Assembly: GCA_015061765.1 (NCBI GenBank) | Contig: SUVZ01000157.1 | Coordinates: 1 to 8,017 of the forward strand | DNA: 8,017 bases | Direction: 5' to 3' | Source: Lentisphaerota bacterium | Lineage (GTDB): Bacteria > Verrucomicrobiota > Kiritimatiellia > RFP12 > UBA1067 | Shown: positions 1 to 7,103 of the stretch, one piece after another | Layout: every line of letters starts with the position of its first letter | Position numbering within the stretch: position 1 is the first letter of the stretch | Notes under the pieces: generated by a model | What the model was told of the DNA's origin: nothing | Seen by the model: only the letters and a program-made list of their open reading frames with translations | Databases searched by the model: none | Made by a program: the position numbers and the translations under genes

Positions 1-1
1 T

Positions 2-1141
2 TCGATGGCGGGCGATGTAAACTGCAAGGTTTCGGCCGGCGAGGGAGTCAGGAGATTCTCATGGGATGTCCGTGGCGATTGGCCGGATCAGAAGCTTGAC
101 ATCACAGTCTCTCTCAAGGCCTGGCTGCCAGGTGCGGCGCCAGACTACATGGTCATAGACCTTGACGGCGGAGACAGACGTTTCTACGCTTCGGCGGATG
201 ATGTTCCGTTGACGGTCACGAACAGTGTCTATAAGAGGGACAAGCTTGTGATGCGGCGGATTCCGGCCGCAGGCGTGACATGGCGCATGGGGCAGCCGAT
301 CGGCGGCGAACGGTGCGACGGCAATGCCGGAAATGCTAAGGAGGCATCGCTGCGAGACAATGAGACCGCTCATTTTGTGGCGTTCACGGATGACTACTAC
401 ATCGGGATATTCGAAGTGACCCAGCAGCAGTACAGGAAAATAACGGGGGCGAGCCCCAGTACGATGAAGACGGGAACGGGGCGTGATGACGTGACCGGCT
501 TCCCCGTTGAGACGGTGTCATACGATGCTCTGCGTGGAATTGCGGCGGATTCCTTCCTTGGCTGGCCTCAGACCGGACATGTGCTTGGCGAAGGTGCGAA
601 GCTTCAGGCGTTTCGCGACAGGCTGGGCCTGAATTCCATCGATCTGCCTACCGAAGCACAGTGGGAGTTCGCATGCAGGGCGGGAACGGCATCTGCACTT
701 AACAGTGGGGAAGAGTGCGGAGATGCAATACAGAACCACGTTGACGGGCGGCTTGACAAGTTGGGATGGTATGTCGGGAATGCCAAGCCGAATGAGAGCC
801 GTCCAGAAGTGCTTTATGAGGGACCGCGTGAGGTCGGACTGAAACTTCCGAATGCATGGGGACTCTATGACATGCACGGAAATGTCCATGAATGGTGCCT
901 TGATTGGCTTTCGCTGGGGGATGCCTATCGCGCCACGTTCGCTGCCGACTGGGCGGCCGGCGGAGTGACGGTGGATCCGAAAGGGGCGACTTCCGGCACT
1001 CATCGCGTAATGCGTGGTGGAGACTATTTCTATTCGTCCGCATGGGCGCGCAGCGCGTGCCGTTCGGGGTATCCGGCTTTGCCGTCTGATGCCGGAAGGC
1101 ACCATGGATTCCGCATCGTCTGCAGTGGAACGCTTGATTGA
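2..1141 (+). CDS. SUMF1/FGE-fold protein (formylglycine-generating enzyme-like), 5' end cut by window
   Basis: The reading frame is open from the left edge, so the gene probably begins upstream; the first ATG in view is at position 5 and residues are numbered from it. Residues about 1-90 look like the end of a beta-rich N-terminal domain (SWDVRGDWPDQKLD, then DYMVIDLDGG and KLVMRRIPAAG). The SUMF1/FGE-sulfatase domain follows: FTDDYYIGIFEVTQQQY, then LPTEAQWEFACRAGT, LPNAWGLYDMHGNVHEWCLDW and the closing RGG...HHGFRIV. True FGE enzymes oxidise a sulfatase cysteine using a Cys pair shortly after the RGG motif. Here those positions appear to be Tyr343 and Ala348, so sulfatase-activating activity is unlikely and no sulfatase lies in the window. 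The same fold serves other non-haem iron enzymes and binding proteins. It is the first visible gene of the operon, 15 nt before the phosphoesterase. The fold is certain; the function is unknown. Confidence 0.9.
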   Translation, partial: SMAGDVNCKVSAGEGVRRFSWDVRGDWPDQKLDITVSLKAWLPGAAPDYMVIDLDGGDRRFYASADDVPLTVTNSVYKRDKLVMRRIPAAGVTWRMGQPIGGERCDGNAGNAKEASLRDNETAHFVAFTDDYYIGIFEVTQQQYRKITGASPSTMKTGTGRDDVTGFPVETVSYDALRGIAADSFLGWPQTGHVLGEGAKLQAFRDRLGLNSIDLPTEAQWEFACRAGTASALNSGEECGDAIQNHVDGRLDKLGWYVGNAKPNESRPEVLYEGPREVGLKLPNAWGLYDMHGNVHEWCLDWLSLGDAYRATFAADWAAGGVTVDPKGATSGTHRVMRGGDYFYSSAWARSACRSGYPALPSDAGRHHGFRIVCSGTLD

Positions 1142-1156
1142 AAGGGGTTTTGAGTC

Positions 1157-2179
1157 ATGTCAGATATTGATCGCCGGTCGTTTCTGTGCCTGGGCGCCGG
1201 GGCTCTGGCGTTGCCGTCCATCGCGTCTTCAGCTGGGTCCTGCGCGGACCGCACGCGCAAAGGCGAGTGGACGCCGCTTGTGGAAGGACCCATGAGCGCG
1301 CCGACATCACCGGTTTTGAAAAAGGTCAAGTTCACCAAGATTGAGATCAACGTGGGCGTCGAGAAGCCGTTCCGCGCAATCCACTGCTCCGACAGCCATG
1401 TCGCATACATGACGGTGAATGATCTGCTGTCGGGCAACAATGATCTTGAGCTCGCCATGTTCAACAAGCGGCTTCTGCAGAAGCCTGACGCTCTTCCGTC
1501 GCTTGCCGCCTGTGTGCTGAAGGCCCGCCGCGAACGCATTCCGCTGTTCCATACAGGCGATCTCTACGACTATGAAAGCGCCGCCAACATATCCGTCGTG
1601 GAGGATGCATTCAAGGGTGTCGGGGAGTGTCTGTACGCGGTGGGCAACCATGAATATCACGGACACTGGAGAAACGGGATAAAGGGTGCCGAAATCCCCC
1701 CGGCGCGGGCTCGCCTGAACGCCGCCATGCCGCATGATCTCACATTCGCGTCCCGCATAATCGGCGGCGTGAATTTCATCGCGTTCGACAACGGCGGCTT
1801 CAGCTACGAGCTTGCGGATCTGCAGTTCGAGTCGATGAAGAGGGAATTTGCGAAGGGTCTGCCTACGGTGGTGATGTGCCACCTTCCACTTTGGTCCGAG
1901 AAGGCGGCGGACGACCGTCTGAACTCAGCCGGACCGTTTGGAGAGTGCAAGCCGCTCAAGGACCGTTCCTCCCTTCGCGGACTCTTCTACGGATGTCCTT
2001 TCGGCTCGGACCGGATGGCGAAGCGCATTGTCCGCTGGCTGAAGGAGCAGAAGAACCTGAAGGCTGTTCTCTGCGGACATCTCCACACCGAATGCAGCTA
2101 TCGATTCTCCGAGACAGCAATGCAGTATATGGCCGGTGCTACGTACAAGGGCAACGCATATGAGATTACATTTGTGTAA
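1157..2179 (+). CDS. Tat-exported calcineurin-like metallophosphoesterase
   Basis: A 340-residue protein with a twin-arginine leader (DRRSFLCLGAGALALP, Arg6-Arg7, then a hydrophobic stretch and Ala/Ser-rich cleavage region), so it is probably exported folded with its metals bound. The metallophosphoesterase motifs occur in the standard order: D79-S-H81, G134-D135, G163-N-H-E166, H242 in VVMCHLPL, and G307-H-L-H310. All metal ligands appear intact, so a two-metal phosphohydrolase is expected. The family cleaves phosphomonoesters, phosphodiesters or nucleotides, and the substrate cannot be told from sequence. The ATG at 1157 is chosen because the Tat signal follows directly and AAGGGG at 1141-1146 is a usable ribosome site. 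It begins 15 nt after the SUMF1-like gene and its 3' end overlaps the GH2 start by 20 nt, so the genes are probably co-transcribed. A role in removing phosphate from a decorated glycan is inferred from neighbours only. Confidence 0.93.
   Translation: MSDIDRRSFLCLGAGALALPSIASSAGSCADRTRKGEWTPLVEGPMSAPTSPVLKKVKFTKIEINVGVEKPFRAIHCSDSHVAYMTVNDLLSGNNDLELAMFNKRLLQKPDALPSLAACVLKARRERIPLFHTGDLYDYESAANISVVEDAFKGVGECLYAVGNHEYHGHWRNGIKGAEIPPARARLNAAMPHDLTFASRIIGGVNFIAFDNGGFSYELADLQFESMKREFAKGLPTVVMCHLPLWSEKAADDRLNSAGPFGECKPLKDRSSLRGLFYGCPFGSDRMAKRIVRWLKEQKNLKAVLCGHLHTECSYRFSETAMQYMAGATYKGNAYEITFV
2147..2151 (+). promoter_or_regulatory. Ribosome binding site deciding the GH2 start
   Basis: AAGGG lies 8 nt before the ATG at 2160, inside the last codons of the phosphoesterase gene. 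It supports the ATG start rather than the GTG at 2136, which would add eight residues (MLRTRATH) in front of the signal peptide and has no clear purine-rich site upstream. The position implies translational coupling between the two genes. Confidence 0.55.
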
Positions 2180-4418
2180 AATAAAATCCGCCGTATTGCT
2201 TTTTGTCATCTCCTGTGCAGCTTTCCAGACGTTTGGAGAGAGAGTTGCGCTTTTGGACGGATGGGAATTTTCCCGTGACGGGAGGTCATGGGAAGCGGTG
2301 CGCATACCGCACGACTGGGCGATCTGCGGCGAGTTCAGCCGTACGAACGATCTGCAGCATGTGATGATCATCCAGGACGGGGAGCGTGTTGCCCGCGACC
2401 ATACAGGACGCACAGGCGGGTTGCCGTGGGTGGGCGAAGGCTGGTATCGTAGGCCTGTTTCTCTTCCAGAAAACGCCAGAGAAGCAGAACTTGTGTTTGA
2501 TGGTGCGATGTCCAACCCTGTCGTATATTCCGATGGCGAGAAGATCGGCGGATGCGAATCGGGCTATGCGCCGTTCGTCGTGAAGTTGCCGGTCAAACGC
2601 AGACAGTTGATAACCGTACGTCTGAAAAATATGCCGCTCAGTTCTCGGTGGTATCCGGGGGCAGGTCTCTACCGTCCGGTATGGTTGCGTGTGGATCCGA
2701 AGTTCAGAAACGAAGATGTGTTTGTGTGGACTGAACGCATTGAGAGCGGTAAGGCCTATATGCGCGTCAGAGGTCCTGACGGCGAACGGGGCTTCGTGGT
2801 CGAGAATCCCAAGTTGTGGACGCCTGAAACTCCGCATCTGTATACGCTTGAGCCTGAAGGAGTCCGGTACGGCATACGGACCGTCTCATGGACGGATGGG
2901 TGCTTTAGACTCAACGGTGCAAAGCGCAAGTTCAAGGGTGTTTGTCTCCATCATGATCTTGGGCCGATCGGGGCTGCATTCAACAAATCGGCGTTCCGTC
3001 GGCAGATACGGCTGCTCAAGGAGATGGGATGCGATTCGATCCGTACCGCCCACAATATGCCGTGCAAGTGGCAGATGGACATTTGCGATGAAGAGGGAAT
3101 GATGGTGATGGCGGAGTCGTTCGACGAATGGCGCAAGCCGAAATGCAGGAATGGCTACAACCTTGTCTTCGACAGATGCTGGAGACGGCACCTCGAAACG
3201 CTTGTCCGCTTCTTCCGCAACCATCCGTGCGTTGTGATGTGGTCGATAGGCAATGAGGTCAATGAGCAGCTTGATCCCGCCGCGCTGTCCCTGTGCCGCG
3301 AGATGCAGGAACTTTGCCACAGGTTCGACCATACGCGTCCGGTGACGCAGGGGCTGGACCGTCTGCGTGCGGCGCTGGACAACGGGTTTGTGTCGGAGAT
3401 GGACATACCTGGGCTGAATTACCGTCTGCCGTTCTACGCGGAGGCATGGACCAATTCCCGGCATCGCATAGTGCTCGGCTCGGAGACGGCCTCGACGGTC
3501 TCAAGCCGCGGAGTCTACAAGTTCCCCGTGGTGGAGACGAAAGATGGGACGTGGGATGACGGGCACTGCTGTTCCTACGATCTCGGCAGCTGCAACTGGA
3601 GCAATCTGCCGGATGACGATTTCGCCGTTCAGGACGACAATCCCTGGACGATCGGCGAATTCGTGTGGACCGGTTTCGACTATCTCGGCGAGCCCACTCC
3701 GTACAAGGAATACTGGCCTTCCCGCTCGGCGTATTTCGGCATTTTCGATCTTGCCGGAATTCCCAAGGACCGCTATTGGCTCTACCGCAGCAGATGGAAC
3801 GAAAAGTCCCCGACGCTTCATGTGCTGCCTCACTGGACCTGGCCCGGACGCGAGGGGAAGGTTACGCCGGTGTATTGCTATACGTCATATCCGTCGGCGG
3901 AGCTTTTCGTGAATGGGATATCGCAGGGGAAACGCACGAAAGATCCGGCCAAACGTCTTGACCGTTATCGCCTCAGGTGGAACGATGTGGTCTATCGGCC
4001 GGGCGAATTGCGTGTGGTCGCCTACGATTCGTGCGGACGCAAGGCAGGAGAGCGCATCGTGCGAACGGCGGGAGCGCCGTCAGGTCTGGAACTTACAGCG
4101 GACAGAAAGAACCTCTCGGCCCCGTCGGTGGTGAGTACGCCTGACTTGGCTTTTGTGACGGTCCGGCTGACGGACAGAGACGGAAATCTCTGTCCTGTTG
4201 CATCGGACAGGCTTTCGTTCGCGGCAGAGGGGGCGATACGGTTTCATTCGGTCTGCAATGGCGATCAGACTTCGCTTGAGTCATTTGTCCGTCCGACGAT
4301 GAAGGCGTTCGGCGGTCAGCTTGTCGTCGTGGTTGAGGCCGTGCGGAGAGGGAAGGGGTGTCTTCGCGTGACGGCGGATGGAGTGGAAGTCGCCTCGTTG
4401 AATTTTGACGTAAAGTGA
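2160..4418 (+). CDS. Glycoside hydrolase family 2 (beta-galactosidase-like), probable lipoprotein
   Basis: A 752-residue GH2 enzyme that hydrolyses a beta-glycoside with retention; beta-galactosidase is the best guess, but beta-glucuronidase or beta-mannosidase cannot be excluded. Domains: signal peptide 1-26, with a lipobox-like VISC at 16-19 suggesting a lipid anchor; jelly-roll sugar-binding domain about 27-180 (IPHDWAI, GEGWYRR, SSRWYPGAGLYRPVWL); a short Ig-like domain about 183-243; TIM barrel about 244-545; then a DUF4982-like domain (AELFVNG) and a C-terminal Ig-like domain (FHSVCNGDQTSLESF). The acid/base is Glu366 in WSIGNE and the nucleophile Glu442 in LGSETAS; IRTAHNMP and GEFVWTGFDYLGEPTPY are typical. 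The Ig-like domain is only about 60 residues, against roughly 100 in the family. The ATG at 2160 is preferred over an in-frame GTG at 2136 because it begins the signal peptide and has AAGGG 8 nt upstream. Confidence 0.95.
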   Translation: MRLHLCKIKSAVLLFVISCAAFQTFGERVALLDGWEFSRDGRSWEAVRIPHDWAICGEFSRTNDLQHVMIIQDGERVARDHTGRTGGLPWVGEGWYRRPVSLPENAREAELVFDGAMSNPVVYSDGEKIGGCESGYAPFVVKLPVKRRQLITVRLKNMPLSSRWYPGAGLYRPVWLRVDPKFRNEDVFVWTERIESGKAYMRVRGPDGERGFVVENPKLWTPETPHLYTLEPEGVRYGIRTVSWTDGCFRLNGAKRKFKGVCLHHDLGPIGAAFNKSAFRRQIRLLKEMGCDSIRTAHNMPCKWQMDICDEEGMMVMAESFDEWRKPKCRNGYNLVFDRCWRRHLETLVRFFRNHPCVVMWSIGNEVNEQLDPAALSLCREMQELCHRFDHTRPVTQGLDRLRAALDNGFVSEMDIPGLNYRLPFYAEAWTNSRHRIVLGSETASTVSSRGVYKFPVVETKDGTWDDGHCCSYDLGSCNWSNLPDDDFAVQDDNPWTIGEFVWTGFDYLGEPTPYKEYWPSRSAYFGIFDLAGIPKDRYWLYRSRWNEKSPTLHVLPHWTWPGREGKVTPVYCYTSYPSAELFVNGISQGKRTKDPAKRLDRYRLRWNDVVYRPGELRVVAYDSCGRKAGERIVRTAGAPSGLELTADRKNLSAPSVVSTPDLAFVTVRLTDRDGNLCPVASDRLSFAAEGAIRFHSVCNGDQTSLESFVRPTMKAFGGQLVVVVEAVRRGKGCLRVTADGVEVASLNFDVK

Positions 4419-4435
4419 ACATGCGCAATTAAATA
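4405..4435 (+). promoter_or_regulatory. Possible internal promoter before the DUF4838 gene
   Basis: TTGACG at 4405-4410 is a good -35 match and TAAATA at 4430-4435 a weak -10, but the 19-nt spacing is long. The short A+T-rich gap between GH2 and DUF4838 contrasts with the G+C-rich genes. It could give the last gene extra transcription, or it may be chance. Confidence 0.25.
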
Positions 4436-4455
4436 TACATTACAGGAGAATACAA

Positions 4456-6540
4456 ATGAAAAAAACCATGGCGATAGCGTTTGCGGCCGTTTCAATTGGC
4501 TGTCTGGCAGGTACGCCGAAGAACGGAGCCGGACGCTCATCCGGCGTTTCGATGGAGATTGTGCTGCCGGAGAAGCCGAATGTTTCGGAGCGGCTGGCAG
4601 CGGATGAATTGAAGCATCATTTTTCCAAGGCTACCGGCAGTAGATTCGCCATAGTCACCGAGAATGCCCCGAAGTCAGGGCTGCGCAGATTCTATATCGG
4701 CCGCGCGGCGGTGTGCGGCGGTGTGGATGTCGCCGCTCTGAAACCGGAGGAGCGTGTCGTGAAGGGCGTTGGGCGTGATGTATTCATCGCCGGTGGCGAC
4801 AGGCATGCCGACGGCGGGGCGATGCCGGGAAACACCGGCGGCAGGGTCTGCTTCGGTACGCTGTACGCCGCGTACGATTTCCTGGAGAACGAGATGGGTG
4901 TCCGCTGGATATGGCCGGGTGAGCTTGGCGAGGTTGTGCCGAGGCGCGCGATACCGGTCATTGACGGCGTCGAGCGCCGCGGCCGCGAACCGCTTGTCCT
5001 GCGCAAGTTCGGCGGCGAACCGGATACGGACAAGGTGCCGAGCGGCGGCAGGATGCTGGGATGGGCGGACGTGGAGAATGCGCGCAGGGATGTCGAGCGC
5101 CGGCGCACGTGGCTTGCGAGACATCGCCTTGGCGCAAGGCGCAAGTTCAACGGCAGCCATGCCTTCACCGACTGGTGGAGTCGTTACGGCAAGGAGCATC
5201 CGGAGTTCTTCAACCTTCTTCCCAACGGGAGGCGCGAACCGCTTCAAGGGGATGACACCGGCAAGAATGTTACGCTTTGCGTTTCGCAGCCCGCGCTCTG
5301 GCGGCAGATAGTCGCGAACTGGTCGAAGAGCGGTGCGGTGCGTCCTCAGCCGTATTACGTTCCGTGCGTGAACGTATGCGAGAACGACACTCCCGGAATG
5401 TGCACATGCGCCGCATGCCGTTCATGGGATGCGCCGGATCCGCTCTTTGCGGAGAACGACTACTGGAACGGAAGCGGCAGATGTCCGCTGACGAAGAAGG
5501 GTCGTTTCCGTCTCCTTGCCGATGTGCAGTGGGGCGAGACCGGAGGGACGAAGGTTCTCCTTTCCCTGCCCAGCGTCTCCGACCGGTACGCGAAGTTCTA
5601 CAACGCCGTCCTTGCCGAGGCGCGCAAGAAGGTGAAGGATGCCGTCGTGTACGGATATGCATACGCGAACTATCTTGCCGCTCCGAAACAGACGAAGGTC
5701 TCGGACGGCGTGATAATCTCCTTCGTGCCCCGCATGTACTTCCCGTACACGCAGGCGGAGAGCGATTACTTCCGGAAGCATTGGACGGGATGGCGCAACG
5801 CCGGCGCAGCGCAGATGATATACCGCCCGAACTATATGCTCGCCGGCGCCAACATGCCGATAAACACCGCGCGCCGGATAGCGTCCGACATTGCATTCGC
5901 CGCCGGGAACGGCATGATGGCGATTAGCCAGGATTCGCTAACGGGGATCTGGAGCGCGCAGGCGATACAGAACTACGTGGTTACCCGCCTGATGCGCGAT
6001 CCGAAGCTTGGCTACGAAAAGGCGCTGGACGAGTTTGCGTCGGCATTCCGTCCCGCCGAGAAGGAGATGAAGGACTATTGCGCGTTTCTCGAGGATGTGG
6101 GGAAGGGGCTTTCGGTTGAGGATTGGCAGGAACTTGGCCAGCGCAACAAGGATCCCCGGGGAAATGCCGGCGGCGGGTTCAAGAATTTCGTCCTTGTGGC
6201 GGCCGATCTCTATTCGGAGGCCTGGTACGACAGGGCGGAGTCGCTTCTCGGGCGTGTGAGGGCGAAGGCTGCGAAGTCAGGAGCGTCCGGCGCGATAGCG
6301 GTAAAGCGGGTTGATTTCATGCTCAAGGGCCTGAAGGACGCAAGGCTGACGTACCGTACGCGCGTTGCCCAGAAGGCCTGGCAGGCGGACAGCGGAAGCG
6401 GTGCGAAGAAAAAGGCGTTCGAGAAAGCGTTCGAGACGATGCGGAGATACCGCGCATCCGTCGAGGGCGATGGCGTCGCTTCATATTTCTGGACGGCTGC
6501 CCGCGAGAGGGACGGCGCCGGCTGGCCTCACAGGCACTGA
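4456..6540 (+). CDS. DUF4838 secreted protein, putative glycoside hydrolase
   Basis: A 694-residue protein whose centre matches the DUF4838 family, found mainly in polysaccharide-degrading bacteria and thought to be glycosidase-related, though I know of no settled reaction. N-terminal signal (MKKTMAIAFAAVSIGC) has a permissive lipobox, V-S-I-G-Cys16, so it may be a lipoprotein. Residues about 33-170 resemble the alpha-glucuronidase-type N-terminal domain that precedes many TIM-barrel glycosidases (SERLAADELKHHFSKATG, RFYIGRAA, GTLYAAYDFLENEMGVRWIWPGE). DUF4838 spans about 215-550: HPEFFNLLPNGRR, VNVCENDTPGMCTCAACRSWD with a CxCxxC at Cys316, 318 and 321, then VYGYAYANYLAAP, PRMYFP and DSLTGIWSAQAIQNYV. 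The remainder is helical and basic. AGGAGA at 4444-4449 sits 6 nt before the ATG, a strong ribosome site. It is the last gene of the cluster and is followed by a hairpin terminator. It probably acts beside GH2 on the same glycan (inference). Confidence 0.92.
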   Translation: MKKTMAIAFAAVSIGCLAGTPKNGAGRSSGVSMEIVLPEKPNVSERLAADELKHHFSKATGSRFAIVTENAPKSGLRRFYIGRAAVCGGVDVAALKPEERVVKGVGRDVFIAGGDRHADGGAMPGNTGGRVCFGTLYAAYDFLENEMGVRWIWPGELGEVVPRRAIPVIDGVERRGREPLVLRKFGGEPDTDKVPSGGRMLGWADVENARRDVERRRTWLARHRLGARRKFNGSHAFTDWWSRYGKEHPEFFNLLPNGRREPLQGDDTGKNVTLCVSQPALWRQIVANWSKSGAVRPQPYYVPCVNVCENDTPGMCTCAACRSWDAPDPLFAENDYWNGSGRCPLTKKGRFRLLADVQWGETGGTKVLLSLPSVSDRYAKFYNAVLAEARKKVKDAVVYGYAYANYLAAPKQTKVSDGVIISFVPRMYFPYTQAESDYFRKHWTGWRNAGAAQMIYRPNYMLAGANMPINTARRIASDIAFAAGNGMMAISQDSLTGIWSAQAIQNYVVTRLMRDPKLGYEKALDEFASAFRPAEKEMKDYCAFLEDVGKGLSVEDWQELGQRNKDPRGNAGGGFKNFVLVAADLYSEAWYDRAESLLGRVRAKAAKSGASGAIAVKRVDFMLKGLKDARLTYRTRVAQKAWQADSGSGAKKKAFEKAFETMRRYRASVEGDGVASYFWTAARERDGAGWPHRH

Positions 6541-6559
6541 GCGAGAAGTTCGGAGATGT

Positions 6560-6584
6560 GAGAGACTCGGATCCCGAGTCTCTC
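6560..6584 (+). terminator. Hairpin terminator of the four-gene operon
   Basis: GAGAGACTCGG (6560-6570), a 3-nt loop ATC, and the exact complement CCGAGTCTCTC (6574-6584) form a perfect 11-bp stem, 19 nt after the DUF4838 stop codon. No T-run follows, so it is either an atypical intrinsic terminator or a 3' stability hairpin. No other candidate end of transcription is seen. Confidence 0.65.
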
Positions 6585-6604
6585 CCTGTAGTATTCTCAT
6601 CATC

Positions 6605-6623
6605 AGCTGGCAAGATGCCAGTT
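6605..6623. repeat. Small REP-like palindrome
   Basis: CTGGCA (6607-6612), loop AGA, TGCCAG (6616-6621) is a perfect 6-bp stem, extendable by one G-U and one A-U pair. It lies 20 nt beyond the operon hairpin. From memory, palindromes of the type TGGCAAGATGCCAG are dispersed in many PVC-group genomes, so this may be a copy of a genomic repeat. One copy in the window cannot prove that. Confidence 0.45.
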
Positions 6624-6737
6624 GTCTCGGAATGGTAGAGTTTGCAATCACTTCTATGTTGCGCTTTCCGCAAGGCTGGACTCAAAACACTTCACCATCA
6701 CCCCCAGTTTGTCAAATAGAAAAGACACTCTGTAGAT

Positions 6738-6790
6738 AACTTGCGTCGTGTCCAAAACTAAACGCAAGTTCTGAAAGTAACTGCAAGTCA
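6738..6790. repeat. Paired copies of the STAAMYGCARGT motif, with a local inverted arm
   Basis: CTAAACGCAAGT (6758-6769) and GTAACTGCAAGT (6777-6788) are two direct copies, 19 nt apart, of a 12-bp motif that recurs four more times up to 7751. AACTTGCGT (6738-6746) is the exact inverse of ACGCAAGTT (6762-6770), so the first copy can close a 9-bp stem. The 20 bp at 6751-6770 match the left end of the mini-element at 7641 at 17 of 20 positions. These could be solo ends of a mobile element or protein-binding sites. Confidence 0.6.
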
Positions 6791-6823
6791 AATCAATAAC
6801 TTTTGGCAAATTTTTGTTTTTAA

Positions 6824-6847
6824 CGCAGAGTCGCAAAGACGCAGAGT
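6824..6847. repeat. Short tandem array, 3 x 8 bp (CGCARAGW)
   Basis: CGCAGAGT (6824-6831), CGCAAAGA (6832-6839) and CGCAGAGT (6840-6847) are three consecutive 8-bp units. From memory, this 'cgcagag' array is a widely dispersed intergenic repeat in Verrucomicrobia-like and other bacterial genomes, and it creates spurious open frames reading LRLCV in the reverse direction. Confidence 0.7.
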
Positions 6848-7103
6848 TTTATAAGTTGGATAAATTGTTGGCAAGGTTTATTTTTTTTTGAATTCAGAGA
6901 AAGGAATTTGATGTAAAAAAAAACTTGATCCAAGGCCGGTTGAACTTGCGGTTACTGTATTCGACTTTGGATATATGTTTGTTCTTGCTTGACGATCAAG
7001 GCAAGTCAAAGCGTTCTATATTGAATTGTCAATATTGTACCATTATATTGTGTGTGAAAGAATACTCTTTTGCAAAGATGATGTAATCGGTTGATCAGAT
7101 GTT
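6848..7103. other. A+T-rich gene-free spacer with small inverted repeats
   Basis: No credible coding sequence is seen on either strand, and composition is clearly richer in A+T than in the genes. A T9 run (6881-6889) faces an A9 run (6915-6923) and can pair with it. A reverse copy of the 12-bp motif lies at 6944-6955 (complement reads GTAACCGCAAGT). Two hairpins follow: CTTGC-TTGA/TCAA-G-GCAAG at 6984-7005, and ATATTGA/TCAATAT at 7018-7035 with a 4-nt loop. The stretch 6624-6737, before the first motif copies, shows only a weak TTGCG/CGCAA hairpin near 6659-6673. Regulatory function is not demonstrable. Confidence 0.6.

Noticed and set aside
518..1105. A 195-codon reverse open frame opposite the SUMF1-like gene
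   Set aside because: It is antisense to a protein with clear family motifs, its translation resembles nothing, and it is explained by the G+C-rich codon pattern of the real gene.
2136..2159. Upstream GTG start for the GH2 gene
   Set aside because: It would put eight residues before the signal peptide and lacks a ribosome site; the ATG at 2160 has AAGGG 8 nt upstream.
5270..5927. Long Arg- and Ser-rich frames on both strands inside the DUF4838 gene
   Set aside because: Their skewed composition is typical of shadow frames in G+C-rich coding DNA, and the DUF4838 frame is unambiguous.
6824..6847. Possible CRISPR array from the CGCAGAGT units
   Set aside because: The units are 8 bp and directly adjacent, with no spacers and no cas genes nearby.
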